A stretch of DNA of 64,000 bases from Caballeronia sp. SBC1 (GCF_011493005.1 NZ_CP049158.1:434001-498000); one strand, 5' to 3'; positions 33,128-42,333 are shown, counted from the stretch's first letter. Notes: generated by a model from the sequence alone, not told the origin. Made by a program: numbers and translations.

Positions 33128-36100
33128 ACCAGCGCGAACAGACCGGTTTAGCCGGCATCGACGCGCGCGCTTCCGAGGCGGTCATAGCGGTGCAAGAGGC
33201 GCACGAGGTGCAAGAGGCGCTGGCGCCGCCGCTGAAGGCGAAAACCACTCATGTCGGGAAGTCGCTCGAACGTTTCGAAGACCCCGCCATCCTGACTGGC
33301 CGCGGCCGTTATGGCGACGATCTGGGTATCAAGCCAGGCACGCTGCACGCAGCCGTCCTGCGCTCGCCGCACGCCCATGCCGAACTGATTTCCATCGAAA
33401 CAACCGCTGCGCTCGCATGCGAAGGCGTGCGAGGCGTGTTGACGCGTGACGACCTTGCTGCGTGGTCGCGCCCGTTCGTGGTCGGTGTGAAGTCGAAGAT
33501 GGAGCAGTGGGCGCTGGCGACCGATCGCGTGCGCTACGTCGGCGAACCGGTTGCGGTGGTGATGGCCGAATCGCGTGCACTGGCCGAGGACGCACTCGAC
33601 CTGATCAAGGTGGAGTACAAGACACTCGACCCGGTGACGTCAATAGAAGGCGCGCTCAAAAGCGACGCGCCGGTGCTGCATCCGAACGTCCAGACCAACG
33701 TGATCAGCGACCGGAGTTTTCGCTACGGTGAGCCCGAAGCGGCATTCAGGAACGCGCCGCATCGTGTGAAGCTGGAAGCGCACTATCCGCGCAATACCTG
33801 TGCGCCGATCGAATGCGCCGTGGTTATCGCTGAGTATCTTTCTGGCGACGAGGGGTATGACGTCACCTCGAACTTCATGGGGCCGTTCTCGCTGCACGCG
33901 GTGATGGCGCTCGCGCTGAACGTGCCGGCCAACCGCTTGCGTCACAAGGCGCCGCGCGATTCGGGCGGCAGCTTCGGCGTGAAGCAGGCCGTATTCCCCT
34001 ACGTCGTGCTGATTTGCCTGGCCTCGCGCAAGGCGAACGCGCCGGTGAAATACGTGGAAGACCGGCTCGAACACCTGAGCGCGGCGACCTCCGCCACGGC
34101 GCGGCTGACCACGCTCGAAGCGGCCGTGGAAAACGATGGCCGGATCACCGCGCTCAACTACGACCAGGTCGAAGATTGCGGCGGTTATCTGCGCGCGCCC
34201 GAGCCCGCCACGTTTTATCGCATGCACGGCTGTTTAACGGGCGCCTACGCCATTCCCGGGCTGCTGGTGCGCAACAGGGTTGTGCTGACCAACAAGACGC
34301 CTACGGGCCTCGTGCGCGGTTTTGGCGGCCCACAGGTTTATTTCGCGCTCGAGCGCCTGATGCAACGCATTGCCATCGAGCTGAAACTTGATGTGCTGGA
34401 TGTGTACCGACGCAATTTCGTTCCCGCCGATGCTTTCCCTTATCGCGCCGCGGCCGGCGCGTTGCTCGACTCGGGCAATTATCAGGAAGCGTTGAAGCGC
34501 TCGCTCGCCGAGGGCGGTTACGACGATCTCAAGGCACGACGCGAAACCGCACGCAAGGAAGGCCGTTTGTACGGCATCGGCTTTGCGGCGATCGTTGAGC
34601 CGTCGGTATCGAATATGGGTTACATCACGACGGTGATGCCCGCCGAAGCACGCAAGAAGGCCGGCCCGAAGAGCGGTGCTATCGCGAGTGCAACGGTTAG
34701 CGTCGACCTGCTTGGCGGCGTGGTCGTGACGGTGGCGTCGACGCCGGCGGGGCAGGGGCACATGACGGTATGCGCGCAAGTAGTGGCGGACGTGCTCGGG
34801 CTCGCGCCGCATGAGATCGTGGTGAACGTGGAGTTCGATACGCACAAGGACGCGTGGTCGGTAGCGGCAGGGAATTATTCGAGCCGCTTTGCTGGCGCAG
34901 TTGCCGGCACGGTGCATCTCGCGGCCGTGCGGGTGCGCGACAAGCTCGCGCGCATTGCTTCGTCGCAACTCGCGTGCAAGCCGGACGACATCCGTTTCGA
35001 AGGCGGTCGCATTTACAAAGCAGGCGACGAAACCAGTGCAATGCCGTTCGGGCGCGTCGCAAGCAACGCCCCGCATTGGGCGCCCGCATTGCTCCCTGAA
35101 GGCGAAGAGCCGGGGCTGCGCGAGACGGTATTCTGGACGCCGGAAAACATGGACGCGCCTGATGAGCAGGACCGCATCAATACATCGGCGGCTTATGGTT
35201 TCGCCTTCGATATGTGCGGCGTGGAAGTGGACCGTGCAACGGGACGCGTGCGGATCGACCGCTATGTGACCACGCACGATGCCGGCACGTTGCTGAACCC
35301 CGCGCTCGCCGACGGCCAGATTCGCGGCGCGTTCGCGCAGGGGCTGGGCGCGGCGCTGATGGAAGAGTTTCGCTACGGCGCCGACGGCAGTTTCCAGTCC
35401 GGCACGCTGGCGGATTATCTGATGCCGACCACCTGCGAAGTGCCCGATCCGGTGATCATTCATCTGGAGACGCCATCGCCTTTCACGCCGCTTGGCGCCA
35501 AGGGCTTGGGCGAAGGAAACAACATGAGCACGCCGCCCTGCATTGCGAATGCAGTGGCCGACGCGCTCGGCGTAGAAGACATTCGTTTGCCGCTCACGCC
35601 TTCGAAAGTAATGGCGCTGGTCGGTATGGATGACCCGGAACCTTCGCGGCCCGAGTTCCGCGAGACGCAGCAGAAGAAGCGCGTAGTGCCGGGCGGTAAA
35701 GCGCTGACGGCGCAAGGCAGCGTGGATCTCGCTGCATCGCCGGAAGCAATCTTCGCGGTACTGCTCGATCCGAACGCGCTCGCCAAGGTGATCCCTGGTT
35801 GTCACGCGCTTGAAGCGAAGGGCGAGAACGCGTATCGCGCGGATGTGACTGTGGGTGTTGGGATGATCAAGGCGCGCTTCGAAGCGGAGATCAGGCTGTC
35901 CGATATCGATCCGCCGCACCGCTTGCGTCTGGCTGGCGCGGGCATGTCGTCGCTTGGCAGCGCGCGTGGCAATGGTCTCGTGGAACTCACGCCCGATGGT
36001 ACCGGCACGCGGCTCACGTACGACTACGAGGCGCAAGTCTCGGGCAAGGTTGCAGCCGTGGGCGGACGGATGCTTGAGGGCGCGGCGAAGGTCGTGTTGC

Positions 36101-36204
36101 GGCAACTTTTTGAATCGCTGGGACGTCAGGCGGCGGGCAAGCCCGTGAAAACGGGTGGTTCGTGGCTCGGCCGGCTGGTTGCACGCTTCAGGAGGAACTC
36201 ATGA
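33124..36204 (+). CDS. hmfA: Molybdenum 2-furoyl-CoA dehydrogenase large subunit with fused CoxG-type SRPBCC domain
   Basis: Residues about 40-845 form a xanthine-oxidase-family molybdopterin subunit (GKSLERFEDPAILTGRGRYG, then GLVRGFGGPQVYFALER). The catalytic Glu at about 797 lies in AKGLGEGNN. The CO-dehydrogenase loop AYRCSFR is absent. Residues about 860-1005 are an SRPBCC domain like CoxG (GSVDLAASPEAIFAVLLDPN, then IPGCHALEAKGENAYRADVT), normally a separate maturation protein. A 45-residue leader precedes the enzyme. With the FAD and 2Fe-2S subunits it should hydroxylate 2-furoyl-CoA to 5-hydroxy-2-furoyl-CoA. The neighbours make this more likely than another hydroxylase. Confidence 0.85.
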   Translation: MNQREQTGLAGIDARASEAVIAVQEAHEVQEALAPPLKAKTTHVGKSLERFEDPAILTGRGRYGDDLGIKPGTLHAAVLRSPHAHAELISIETTAALACEGVRGVLTRDDLAAWSRPFVVGVKSKMEQWALATDRVRYVGEPVAVVMAESRALAEDALDLIKVEYKTLDPVTSIEGALKSDAPVLHPNVQTNVISDRSFRYGEPEAAFRNAPHRVKLEAHYPRNTCAPIECAVVIAEYLSGDEGYDVTSNFMGPFSLHAVMALALNVPANRLRHKAPRDSGGSFGVKQAVFPYVVLICLASRKANAPVKYVEDRLEHLSAATSATARLTTLEAAVENDGRITALNYDQVEDCGGYLRAPEPATFYRMHGCLTGAYAIPGLLVRNRVVLTNKTPTGLVRGFGGPQVYFALERLMQRIAIELKLDVLDVYRRNFVPADAFPYRAAAGALLDSGNYQEALKRSLAEGGYDDLKARRETARKEGRLYGIGFAAIVEPSVSNMGYITTVMPAEARKKAGPKSGAIASATVSVDLLGGVVVTVASTPAGQGHMTVCAQVVADVLGLAPHEIVVNVEFDTHKDAWSVAAGNYSSRFAGAVAGTVHLAAVRVRDKLARIASSQLACKPDDIRFEGGRIYKAGDETSAMPFGRVASNAPHWAPALLPEGEEPGLRETVFWTPENMDAPDEQDRINTSAAYGFAFDMCGVEVDRATGRVRIDRYVTTHDAGTLLNPALADGQIRGAFAQGLGAALMEEFRYGADGSFQSGTLADYLMPTTCEVPDPVIIHLETPSPFTPLGAKGLGEGNNMSTPPCIANAVADALGVEDIRLPLTPSKVMALVGMDDPEPSRPEFRETQQKKRVVPGGKALTAQGSVDLAASPEAIFAVLLDPNALAKVIPGCHALEAKGENAYRADVTVGVGMIKARFEAEIRLSDIDPPHRLRLAGAGMSSLGSARGNGLVELTPDGTGTRLTYDYEAQVSGKVAAVGGRMLEGAAKVVLRQLFESLGRQAAGKPVKTGGSWLGRLVARFRRNS

Positions 36205-37016
36205 AGCCGGCGCCATTCGACTATGTGCGCGCTGTTTCCACGCACGACGCGCTCGAAGCGCTCGCGCAAACCGGCGAAGAGGCACGCATTCTCGCAGGCG
36301 GCCAGTCGCTGATGGCGGTGCTGAACATGCGGCTTGCGCAACCGCGGGTGCTCATCGATATCTCGCGCACCGAGGATCTCAATCGCGTGAGCATCGACCA
36401 CGGTCATCTTGTGGTGAGCGCCGCCGCCACGCAAGGCAGCGTGGAATGGCGTGCGTCGCTGCACAACGAAGTCCCCTTGCTCGCGCTCGCGTTCCCGCAC
36501 ATCTCGCATTTTCAGATCCGCAATCGCGGCACCGTATGCGGGTCGATCGCTCATGCCGACCCTAGCGCGGAGCTGCCGCTGGTGCTCTCGGTGCTGGGCG
36601 GCGACGTGATGTTGCGATCGAAGAAACGCAAGCGCGTACTCAAGGCGGAAGATTTTTTCCAGGGCATGTTGATGACCGCGCGCGAGCCCGACGAACTGAT
36701 TGAAGGCGTGCGGTTTCCGTTGAAGCGGGCCGGCGAGCAATACGGGTTTACCGAATTTTCAGCACGCCACGGTGACTTCGCGATGGTCGCGTGCGCCACC
36801 GTGGTCACCGATACATCGCTCAGGATCGCAGTAGGCGGTGTGGCGGACCGGCCGGTGGTTGAGCAATGGCCAAGGCTGCTCGGCGATGACTTGCGTGACG
36901 CGCTGAACGACCTGAGCTGGAAGCTGAATGCACAGGACGACGCGCATGTCAGCGCAACGTATAGACGCCATCTGGTGCGGCAACTCGGATGGCGCGTGAT
37001 AGAGGAGGCGAAGTGA
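36201..37016 (+). CDS. hmfB: Furoyl-CoA dehydrogenase FAD-binding medium subunit
   Basis: The 271-residue protein is the FAD subunit of a xanthine-oxidase-family hydroxylase. It carries the two FAD loops, ARILAGGQSLMAVLNMRLA and IRNRGTVCGSIAHADPSAEL, in the normal places, and ends with the CO-dehydrogenase medium-subunit C-terminal fold. It passes electrons between the iron-sulfur subunit and the electron acceptor. A strong aggagg site precedes the ATG at 36201, which overlaps the hmfA stop. Its own stop overlaps the GTG start of hmfC. HmfB and HmfC letters follow position here, as the subunit naming may differ between published clusters. Confidence 0.88.
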   Translation: MKPAPFDYVRAVSTHDALEALAQTGEEARILAGGQSLMAVLNMRLAQPRVLIDISRTEDLNRVSIDHGHLVVSAAATQGSVEWRASLHNEVPLLALAFPHISHFQIRNRGTVCGSIAHADPSAELPLVLSVLGGDVMLRSKKRKRVLKAEDFFQGMLMTAREPDELIEGVRFPLKRAGEQYGFTEFSARHGDFAMVACATVVTDTSLRIAVGGVADRPVVEQWPRLLGDDLRDALNDLSWKLNAQDDAHVSATYRRHLVRQLGWRVIEEAK

Positions 37017-37555
37017 GCAAGACATCATCCACCACGCTTGGAGCAGGCGAGCGCCGGCGCATCACCGTGACGCTCAACGGACGGGGGCGCACGGGCTATT
37101 GCGAATCGCGCGACCTGTTGTCCGATTTCGTGCGTCACGAACTGGGCGCGACCGGAACGCATGTGGGTTGTGAACATGGCGTGTGCGGTGCGTGCACCGT
37201 GCATGTGGACGGAGTGGCGGCACGATCGTGCCTGATGCTGGCGGTGCAGGTGGAGGGCCGTCGTGTGGACACGGTCGAAGGTCTCGCGCCTGACCAGACG
37301 CTAGGCGATCTGCAACGGGCGTTCCAACGCCATCACGCCTTGCAGTGCGGCTTTTGCACTGCGGGCATTCTGATGTCGTGCGCGGACTATCTCAAGCGCG
37401 TACCGGATCCGACGGAAACGCAAGTACGCGAGATGCTGTCGGGCCATCTGTGCCGATGTACGGGTTACACGCCGATCGTGGCGGCGGTGCTTGATGTAGC
37501 GGCGTTGCGTAATAAAAACTACGAGAACATCAAGAAGGAGCCGGAACATGCTTGA
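37013..37555 (+). CDS. hmfC: Furoyl-CoA dehydrogenase 2Fe-2S small subunit
   Basis: The 180-residue protein carries two 2Fe-2S clusters. The plant-ferredoxin-type set is GCEHGVCGACTVHVDG with a further Cys in RSCLML. The helical set is QCGFCTAGILMSC and HLCRCTGYTP. All eight cysteines needed for two clusters are visible. It moves electrons from the molybdenum centre to the FAD subunit. The start is a GTG at 37013 overlapping the hmfB stop and preceded by gaggag. The next gene starts 8 bp before its end. Confidence 0.9.
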   Translation: MSKTSSTTLGAGERRRITVTLNGRGRTGYCESRDLLSDFVRHELGATGTHVGCEHGVCGACTVHVDGVAARSCLMLAVQVEGRRVDTVEGLAPDQTLGDLQRAFQRHHALQCGFCTAGILMSCADYLKRVPDPTETQVREMLSGHLCRCTGYTPIVAAVLDVAALRNKNYENIKKEPEHA

Positions 37556-39098
37556 TCTCGGCCGGACCTTTTTGCAAAGCGTTGAACGCAGCCCCAACAC
37601 GCTCGCCCTCGTGGATGGCGATGTGAGGCTGACCTACGCGCAGTGGCACGACATCATCCTCAAGACCGCCGGCGGTTTGTGCGAGCTGGGTCTCGCGCGC
37701 GGTGACCGCCTACTCGTGGTACTGCAAAACCGCTGGGAAATGGCTACGCTCCATTGGGCCTGCCAGTTCGCGGGCATTGTCATGACGCCGTTGAACTGGC
37801 GCGCGAAACCCGAGGAACTCGACTACTGCGTGACCGATGCGGACGCGAAAGCGGTCGTATTCGAACCGGTTTCCGCCGATGCGGTCTATGCAAGCGAGGC
37901 GGCGCAGAAGCTGCCGCGTATCGCGCTGGACAATGCACGCGGTACGACTTCATTCGATGCGCTGCTGAGCGGGCATGCGGCGAGCGTCATGACAGACGCC
38001 ACAGCCGACGACATCTCGCTGATCCTCTATACCTCCGGGACAACGGGCAAGGCGAAGGGTGTGCCACGGCGTCACCGGCATGAGCGGGCCGCTGCGCTCG
38101 CACACGTGGCACAGAACCTGTACCGCCACGGCGAGCGCACGCTGGGCGTCATGCCGCTTTATCACACCATGGGCGTGCGTTCGTTGCTCGCCATGGCGCT
38201 GGTCGACGGCCTGTTCGTTTGCGTGCGGCGCTGGAATGCGCCCCAAGCGCTGGAGTCGATTAGCGCGTTCGAGCTCACGTGCCTGTATCTCGTGCCTACG
38301 CTTTATCACGATCTGCTGGCGGCTCCCGGCTTTGAGAACGCAAGCATAGGTTCAGTGACCAAGCTCGGTTTCGCGGGCGCGCCCATGAGCGATGGCCTGC
38401 TGAAGCGTCTGTCCGCCGCATTCAAGCCCGAACTGTTTGTGAATCACTATGGATCATCCGAGGTGTACACGTTCAGCATCGACCAGGACGCCACGCGCAA
38501 ACCCGGCAGCGCAGGCCGTGCCGGCATCAACACGCGGCTGCGTGTGGTGAAGCTGGATGCTGCCTCGCCGATCGATTTCGCGGCCGCGCACGAGGAAGGC
38601 CAGATCATTGCGGACTTGCTTGGCGATGAAGCATTCGAAGGTTACTGGAATCGTCCGGACGCGAATGCGAAGTCCTTGCGCGACGGCTGGTACTTCACTG
38701 GCGACACGGGCTTTTTCGACGAGGACGGTGACCTCTTCGTTAGCGGCCGTGTGGACGACATGATCATCAGCGGTGGAGAAAACATCTCGCCGGTCGATAT
38801 TGAATCGGTCTTGTCGCTGCATCCGGCCGTGGACGAAGTGGCCGTCGCGGGCGTGAAAGACGAGCGCTGGGGACAGCGCGTGGTCGCGTTCATCAAGCGC
38901 CGTGATTATGTCGACGCCGGCGCGCTCGACGCCTGGTGCCGCGAGTCGGATCTCGTGAATTTCAAGCGTCCACGCGACTATGTTTTCGTCGACGACATTC
39001 CGAAGTCGCCGGTCGGCAAGATTCTGCGCCGCAAATTATCTGCCGGTGAATATGACCTCGACACCACGAACAGCCCTACCGAAACAACTAAGGAGTAA
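37548..39098 (+). CDS. hmfD: AMP-dependent acyl-CoA synthetase, probable 2-furoate-CoA ligase HmfD
   Basis: The 516-residue enzyme is an ANL-superfamily ligase. It has the P-loop-like LILYTSGTTGKAKGVPR, the A5 region NHYGSSEVYTF, A7 WYFTGDTGFFDEDG, A8 GRVDDMIISGGENISP and the catalytic lysine motif PKSPVGKILRRKL. It would activate 2-furoate with ATP and CoA to 2-furoyl-CoA, the substrate of the dehydrogenase encoded just upstream. Specificity is taken from context, because ligases for other aromatic or short acids look similar. The start overlaps hmfC by 8 bp, and the next gene begins 3 bp after the stop with a good ribosome-binding site. Confidence 0.85.
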   Translation: MLDLGRTFLQSVERSPNTLALVDGDVRLTYAQWHDIILKTAGGLCELGLARGDRLLVVLQNRWEMATLHWACQFAGIVMTPLNWRAKPEELDYCVTDADAKAVVFEPVSADAVYASEAAQKLPRIALDNARGTTSFDALLSGHAASVMTDATADDISLILYTSGTTGKAKGVPRRHRHERAAALAHVAQNLYRHGERTLGVMPLYHTMGVRSLLAMALVDGLFVCVRRWNAPQALESISAFELTCLYLVPTLYHDLLAAPGFENASIGSVTKLGFAGAPMSDGLLKRLSAAFKPELFVNHYGSSEVYTFSIDQDATRKPGSAGRAGINTRLRVVKLDAASPIDFAAAHEEGQIIADLLGDEAFEGYWNRPDANAKSLRDGWYFTGDTGFFDEDGDLFVSGRVDDMIISGGENISPVDIESVLSLHPAVDEVAVAGVKDERWGQRVVAFIKRRDYVDAGALDAWCRESDLVNFKRPRDYVFVDDIPKSPVGKILRRKLSAGEYDLDTTNSPTETTKE

Positions 39099-39101
39099 CC
39101 G

Positions 39102-39908
39102 ATGACTGACTTGACCCATCGCGGCCAGATGCTGTTGCAGGACCTGGACGGCTTCTCGATCGAAGTCGATGAAAAACGCGAGCGCGCCGACATCATTTTG
39201 CATCGCCCACCGTTGAACGTCATATCGATGCATGCACGCGACCAGTTGCGCGCGGCGTTCGAAGCGCTCGACGAAGATGACCGCGTGCGCGTGATCGTGA
39301 TTCGCGCCAACGGCGAGCATTTTTCGAGCGGTGGCGACATCAAGGGCTTCCTTGAAGCATCGCCGGAACATGTGTCGAAACTCGCCTGGAATATCGCAGC
39401 GCCCGCTCGCTGCTCGAAGCCAGTAATTGCGGCGAATCGCGGTTTCTGCTTTGGCGTGGGCTTCGAGTTGTCGCTCGCTTGCGACTTCCGCATTGCGACC
39501 GATACGACGTTCTACGCATTGCCGGAGCAGAAGCTCGGGCAGATCCCGGGCTCGGGCGGCTCGGCGCGTCTGCAGCAGATGGTGGGTATCGGCAGGACCA
39601 AGGATATTGTGATGCGCTCGCGCCGGATTCCCGGCAAGCAGGCATACGAATGGGGCATCGCGGTGGAGTGCGTAGCGGACGCGCAGTTGGAAGCCACGAC
39701 CGATGCACTCGTCGATGAACTGCGCGCGTTCTCGCCGCTCGCACAGCGCACGGCCAAGAAGCTGCTCAACGACACGGAAGATGCGCCGCTCTCGATTGCT
39801 ATTGAACTGGAAGGGCACAGCTACAGCCGGCTGCGCACATCGGACGATTTCCGTGAGGGCGTGGAGGCGTTTCATAGCAAACGCAAGCCGGTGTTTCGCG
39901 GTAGCTGA
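39102..39908 (+). CDS. hmfE: Enoyl-CoA hydratase family protein, probable 2-oxoglutaroyl-CoA hydrolase HmfE
   Basis: The 268-residue crotonase-fold protein keeps the oxyanion loops ANGEHFSSGGDIKGF and NRGFCFGVGFELSLACDFRI, plus PEQKLGQIPGSGGSARLQ. In the furoate pathway a crotonase-family enzyme opens the 5-hydroxyfuroyl-CoA product to 2-oxoglutaroyl-CoA or hydrolyses that thioester to 2-oxoglutarate, the entry point to the TCA cycle. The reaction is assigned from gene order only. A strong aaggag site precedes the ATG at 39102. A 111-bp gap separates it from the transporter gene, so a small internal promoter is possible. Confidence 0.82.
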   Translation: MTDLTHRGQMLLQDLDGFSIEVDEKRERADIILHRPPLNVISMHARDQLRAAFEALDEDDRVRVIVIRANGEHFSSGGDIKGFLEASPEHVSKLAWNIAAPARCSKPVIAANRGFCFGVGFELSLACDFRIATDTTFYALPEQKLGQIPGSGGSARLQQMVGIGRTKDIVMRSRRIPGKQAYEWGIAVECVADAQLEATTDALVDELRAFSPLAQRTAKKLLNDTEDAPLSIAIELEGHSYSRLRTSDDFREGVEAFHSKRKPVFRGS

Positions 39909-40019
39909 AGGTCGCATCACACCATAACGAAGAGACTTCCAACGAGAGCACGACAGTTCGACGTGCCAAATACACGGCGCCGTTCAAGAGAAGGCGCTGC
40001 GACCTTCAAGGAGATGACA

Positions 40020-41393
40020 ATGTCCGTAGCAGCACAGGAAAGCGCCGCCGCGCCCGATGTAAACACGCGACAGGTGATGGGCGCAGTAGTGGCCTCATGC
40101 CTGGGTTGGGCACTCGATCTATTCGATCTGTTTGTGCTGCTGTACGTGGCTCCCGTGGTTGGCCGGCTGTTCTTTCCGTCCGAACATGCCATGCTTTCGC
40201 TGGCAGCGGTATACGCGTCGTTCGCGGTGACCCTGCTGATGCGTCCGCTCGGCTCCGCGTGGTTCGGTTCCTACGCGGACCGGCACGGCCGCAAGGGCGC
40301 GATGATTCTCGCGGTCGTCGGCGTGGGGATATCGACTGCGCTTTTCGGCGCCTTGCCTACCGTTGCACAGGTCGGCCTGGCAGCGCCAATCCTGTTCCTC
40401 GCGTTGCGGCTGGTGCAGGGCGTGTTCGTGGGTGGAGTGGTGGCGTCCACGCATACCATTGGCACGGAATCGGTTGCGCCGAAGTATCGCGGCGCGGTGT
40501 CCGGGCTGATCGGCGGCGGCGGTGCGGGCCTGGGCGCCTTGCTCGCTTCCATCGTATTCCTGACCATGTCGTCTATCTTCCCGGGCGAACTCTTCGACGT
40601 ATGGGGCTGGCGCTGCATGTTCTTCACCGGGATCATCAGTTCGATGCTTGGGCTGTTCGTCTTCAATAGCCTCGAAGAGTCGCCGCTGTGGAAAAAGCTG
40701 GCGGCGGAGAAGGCCGCAAAGGCCGCAGCGCGCGATATCTCCGCGCCGGTGGAAGTCATCCGGTCGCCGATCAAGACGCTGTTTTCGCGGGACTATCGCG
40801 GCATCCTGTTCGTGAACCTGCTGCTCACGGTTGGCGGCGGCAGCGGTTATTACCTCACCTCGGGTTATTTGCCGACATTCCTCAAGGTGGTCAGCCACGT
40901 GCCTAATGGCGCCGCCGCTGGCATCCTGATGATCGCGAGCGTGGGAGTACTCGCGGCTTCGGTGGCAGCGGGGCACCTGAGCACGTTCATTGGCCGCAAG
41001 TCTGCGTTCATCTGGATCGGGCTGGTGCGCCTGATCGCGCTGCCCGCGCTGTTCCTGCTGTTGCCCAGCGCGCCAAGCATCACGATGATCACCGTCTATG
41101 CCGTTGTGTTGAGCGCGCTCGGCAGCGCGGGTTATGCGCCCATCCTGATCTTCCTGAACGAGCGTTTCCCGACCGCGATCCGTGCGACCGGAACGGGGCT
41201 GTCATGGAATATTGGCTTTGCGATCGGCGGCATGATGCCGACCGCCGTCTCGCTGGTGGCGAAGAACCCGGGCGAGTTGCCGATGACGCTGGCGATCTTT
41301 GTCGGCGTGATCAGCGTGATCTTTCTGGCGGGCGCGTTCATCGTCCCGGAGACGCTGGGCAAACTCGACAATCGCTCGGTGCATGCGGGCTGA
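40020..41393 (+). CDS. MFS transporter, probable furoate/furandicarboxylate uptake (HmfT-like)
   Basis: This is a 457-residue, 12-helix major facilitator of the aromatic-acid or metabolite:proton symporter type. It has WALDLFDLFVLLYVAP with the Asp pair in helix 1, GSYADRHGRKGAM in loop 2-3, FLALRLVQGVFVGGV, and a second-half loop with AGHLSTFIGRKSA. As the last gene of the cluster it probably imports a furan acid, as HmfT1 does in described clusters. The ATG at 40020 has a caaggag site at the right distance. Another ATG 6 bp earlier is too close to that site. No terminator hairpin is obvious after it. Confidence 0.82.
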   Translation: MSVAAQESAAAPDVNTRQVMGAVVASCLGWALDLFDLFVLLYVAPVVGRLFFPSEHAMLSLAAVYASFAVTLLMRPLGSAWFGSYADRHGRKGAMILAVVGVGISTALFGALPTVAQVGLAAPILFLALRLVQGVFVGGVVASTHTIGTESVAPKYRGAVSGLIGGGGAGLGALLASIVFLTMSSIFPGELFDVWGWRCMFFTGIISSMLGLFVFNSLEESPLWKKLAAEKAAKAAARDISAPVEVIRSPIKTLFSRDYRGILFVNLLLTVGGGSGYYLTSGYLPTFLKVVSHVPNGAAAGILMIASVGVLAASVAAGHLSTFIGRKSAFIWIGLVRLIALPALFLLLPSAPSITMITVYAVVLSALGSAGYAPILIFLNERFPTAIRATGTGLSWNIGFAIGGMMPTAVSLVAKNPGELPMTLAIFVGVISVIFLAGAFIVPETLGKLDNRSVHAG

Positions 41394-41421
41394 TTGCTTC
41401 CGCTTGGCTGAAGCTTTCGAT

Positions 41422-42333
41422 TCAGCCGGGCGTGGCGGTCGTAGTCACGCGACGGATGTTGTCCGTGATGATTTCGATGAGTGCGTTCGTTGCGGCGCCG
41501 ATTGGCCGCTTCGGATGACTCACGCATACGATATGCCGCACGATTCCTGGAGAGGCAATGCGATAAGCACGGAGCAGGCCGTCGTCCACTTTTCGCTGAA
41601 CGACGACACGCGGGAGGATGGTCGCCACGTTGCTCTGTTCGACGAACTGCACAATCGTGTTCAGCAGATCGATTTCAAACTTCGGCTTGATCACAATATC
41701 TGCGTTTAGAAGCGCGGCATCGAGCACGCCGCGCAGACCGTTGCGGCGGGTGGGCAGCACGAGTTCCAGATCGCCGAGTTCAGCCAGGTCGATGGCCTCG
41801 GGCATCGGTCGTCCGTGGATGACGCTGGTGACGAGCACCATCTCTTCGTCGAGCAGGGCACGCGTGTCGAGCGAGAGACGGCCGCGCGGCTTGTTGATGA
41901 CCGCGGCATCCAGGCGCCCGGCCTCGACCGCATCGATCAATTGCGCGCTGAAGCCGTCCGCTACGGACACCTCCACTTGCGGAAACATTGCGTTGAAGGT
42001 GGCGAGCGATTCGGGCAGCACACTCTCCGCTTCCGACGACACCATGCCGAGCGCCACGCGCCCGGTGACGATCACGTCGCTGCGGCTGAGTTGCTCGCGG
42101 GCGTGTTCAATATCGCGAATGATAGGAACGTATAGCCGATACATCAGGCGCGCGGCTTCGGTCGGCGTCATGCCGTGCGGTCCGCGCTCGAACAGTGGCT
42201 GGTGAAGCTCTGCTTCAAGCTTCGATATCTGCATGCTGAGCGCCGGCTGCACGATGTTAAGCCGCTTCGCCGCGCGCGTGACCGAGCCGTCTTCGAACAG
42301 CGCGATGAAATAGTGAATCTGCTTCAGGTCCAT
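41422..42333 (-). CDS. LysR-type regulator flanking the furoate operon (HmfR-like, downstream copy)
   Basis: This 303-residue LysR protein is plainly a paralogue of the regulator at the other end of the cluster. Both begin MDLKQI(Q/H)YFIALFEDGSV and share KRLNIVQPALSMQI, LMYRL.(L/V)PI.RD and the RGRLSLD or RARLSLD region. Comparison with that paralogue sets the start at 42333. A Met 10 codons earlier is not needed. It is convergent with the transporter gene, 28 bp between stops. Two related regulators may respond to different furans or act at different promoters. Which one activates the operon cannot be told. Confidence 0.85.
   Translation of the reverse strand: MDLKQIHYFIALFEDGSVTRAAKRLNIVQPALSMQISKLEAELHQPLFERGPHGMTPTEAARLMYRLYVPIIRDIEHAREQLSRSDVIVTGRVALGMVSSEAESVLPESLATFNAMFPQVEVSVADGFSAQLIDAVEAGRLDAAVINKPRGRLSLDTRALLDEEMVLVTSVIHGRPMPEAIDLAELGDLELVLPTRRNGLRGVLDAALLNADIVIKPKFEIDLLNTIVQFVEQSNVATILPRVVVQRKVDDGLLRAYRIASPGIVRHIVCVSHPKRPIGAATNALIEIITDNIRRVTTTATPG

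Noticed and set aside
34234..36105. A 623-codon open frame antisense to hmfA
   Set aside because: It is rich in Arg and His with no family motif and lies exactly opposite a well-supported gene. GC-rich third positions make such long shadow frames common here.
33124..37555. Reading the three-subunit hydroxylase as a CO dehydrogenase (coxMSL plus coxG)
   Set aside because: The large subunit lacks the AYRCSFR active-site loop of true CO dehydrogenases, and the surrounding UbiD, UbiX, ligase and crotonase genes fit furoyl-CoA oxidation.
31023..39908. Reading the cluster as 4-hydroxybenzoyl-CoA reductase or another benzoate pathway
   Set aside because: The combination of UbiD, UbiX, CoA ligase, hydroxylase and a single crotonase with HmfR-like regulators matches the furan acid pathway better, and no ring-reduction or ring-cleavage gene is in the block.
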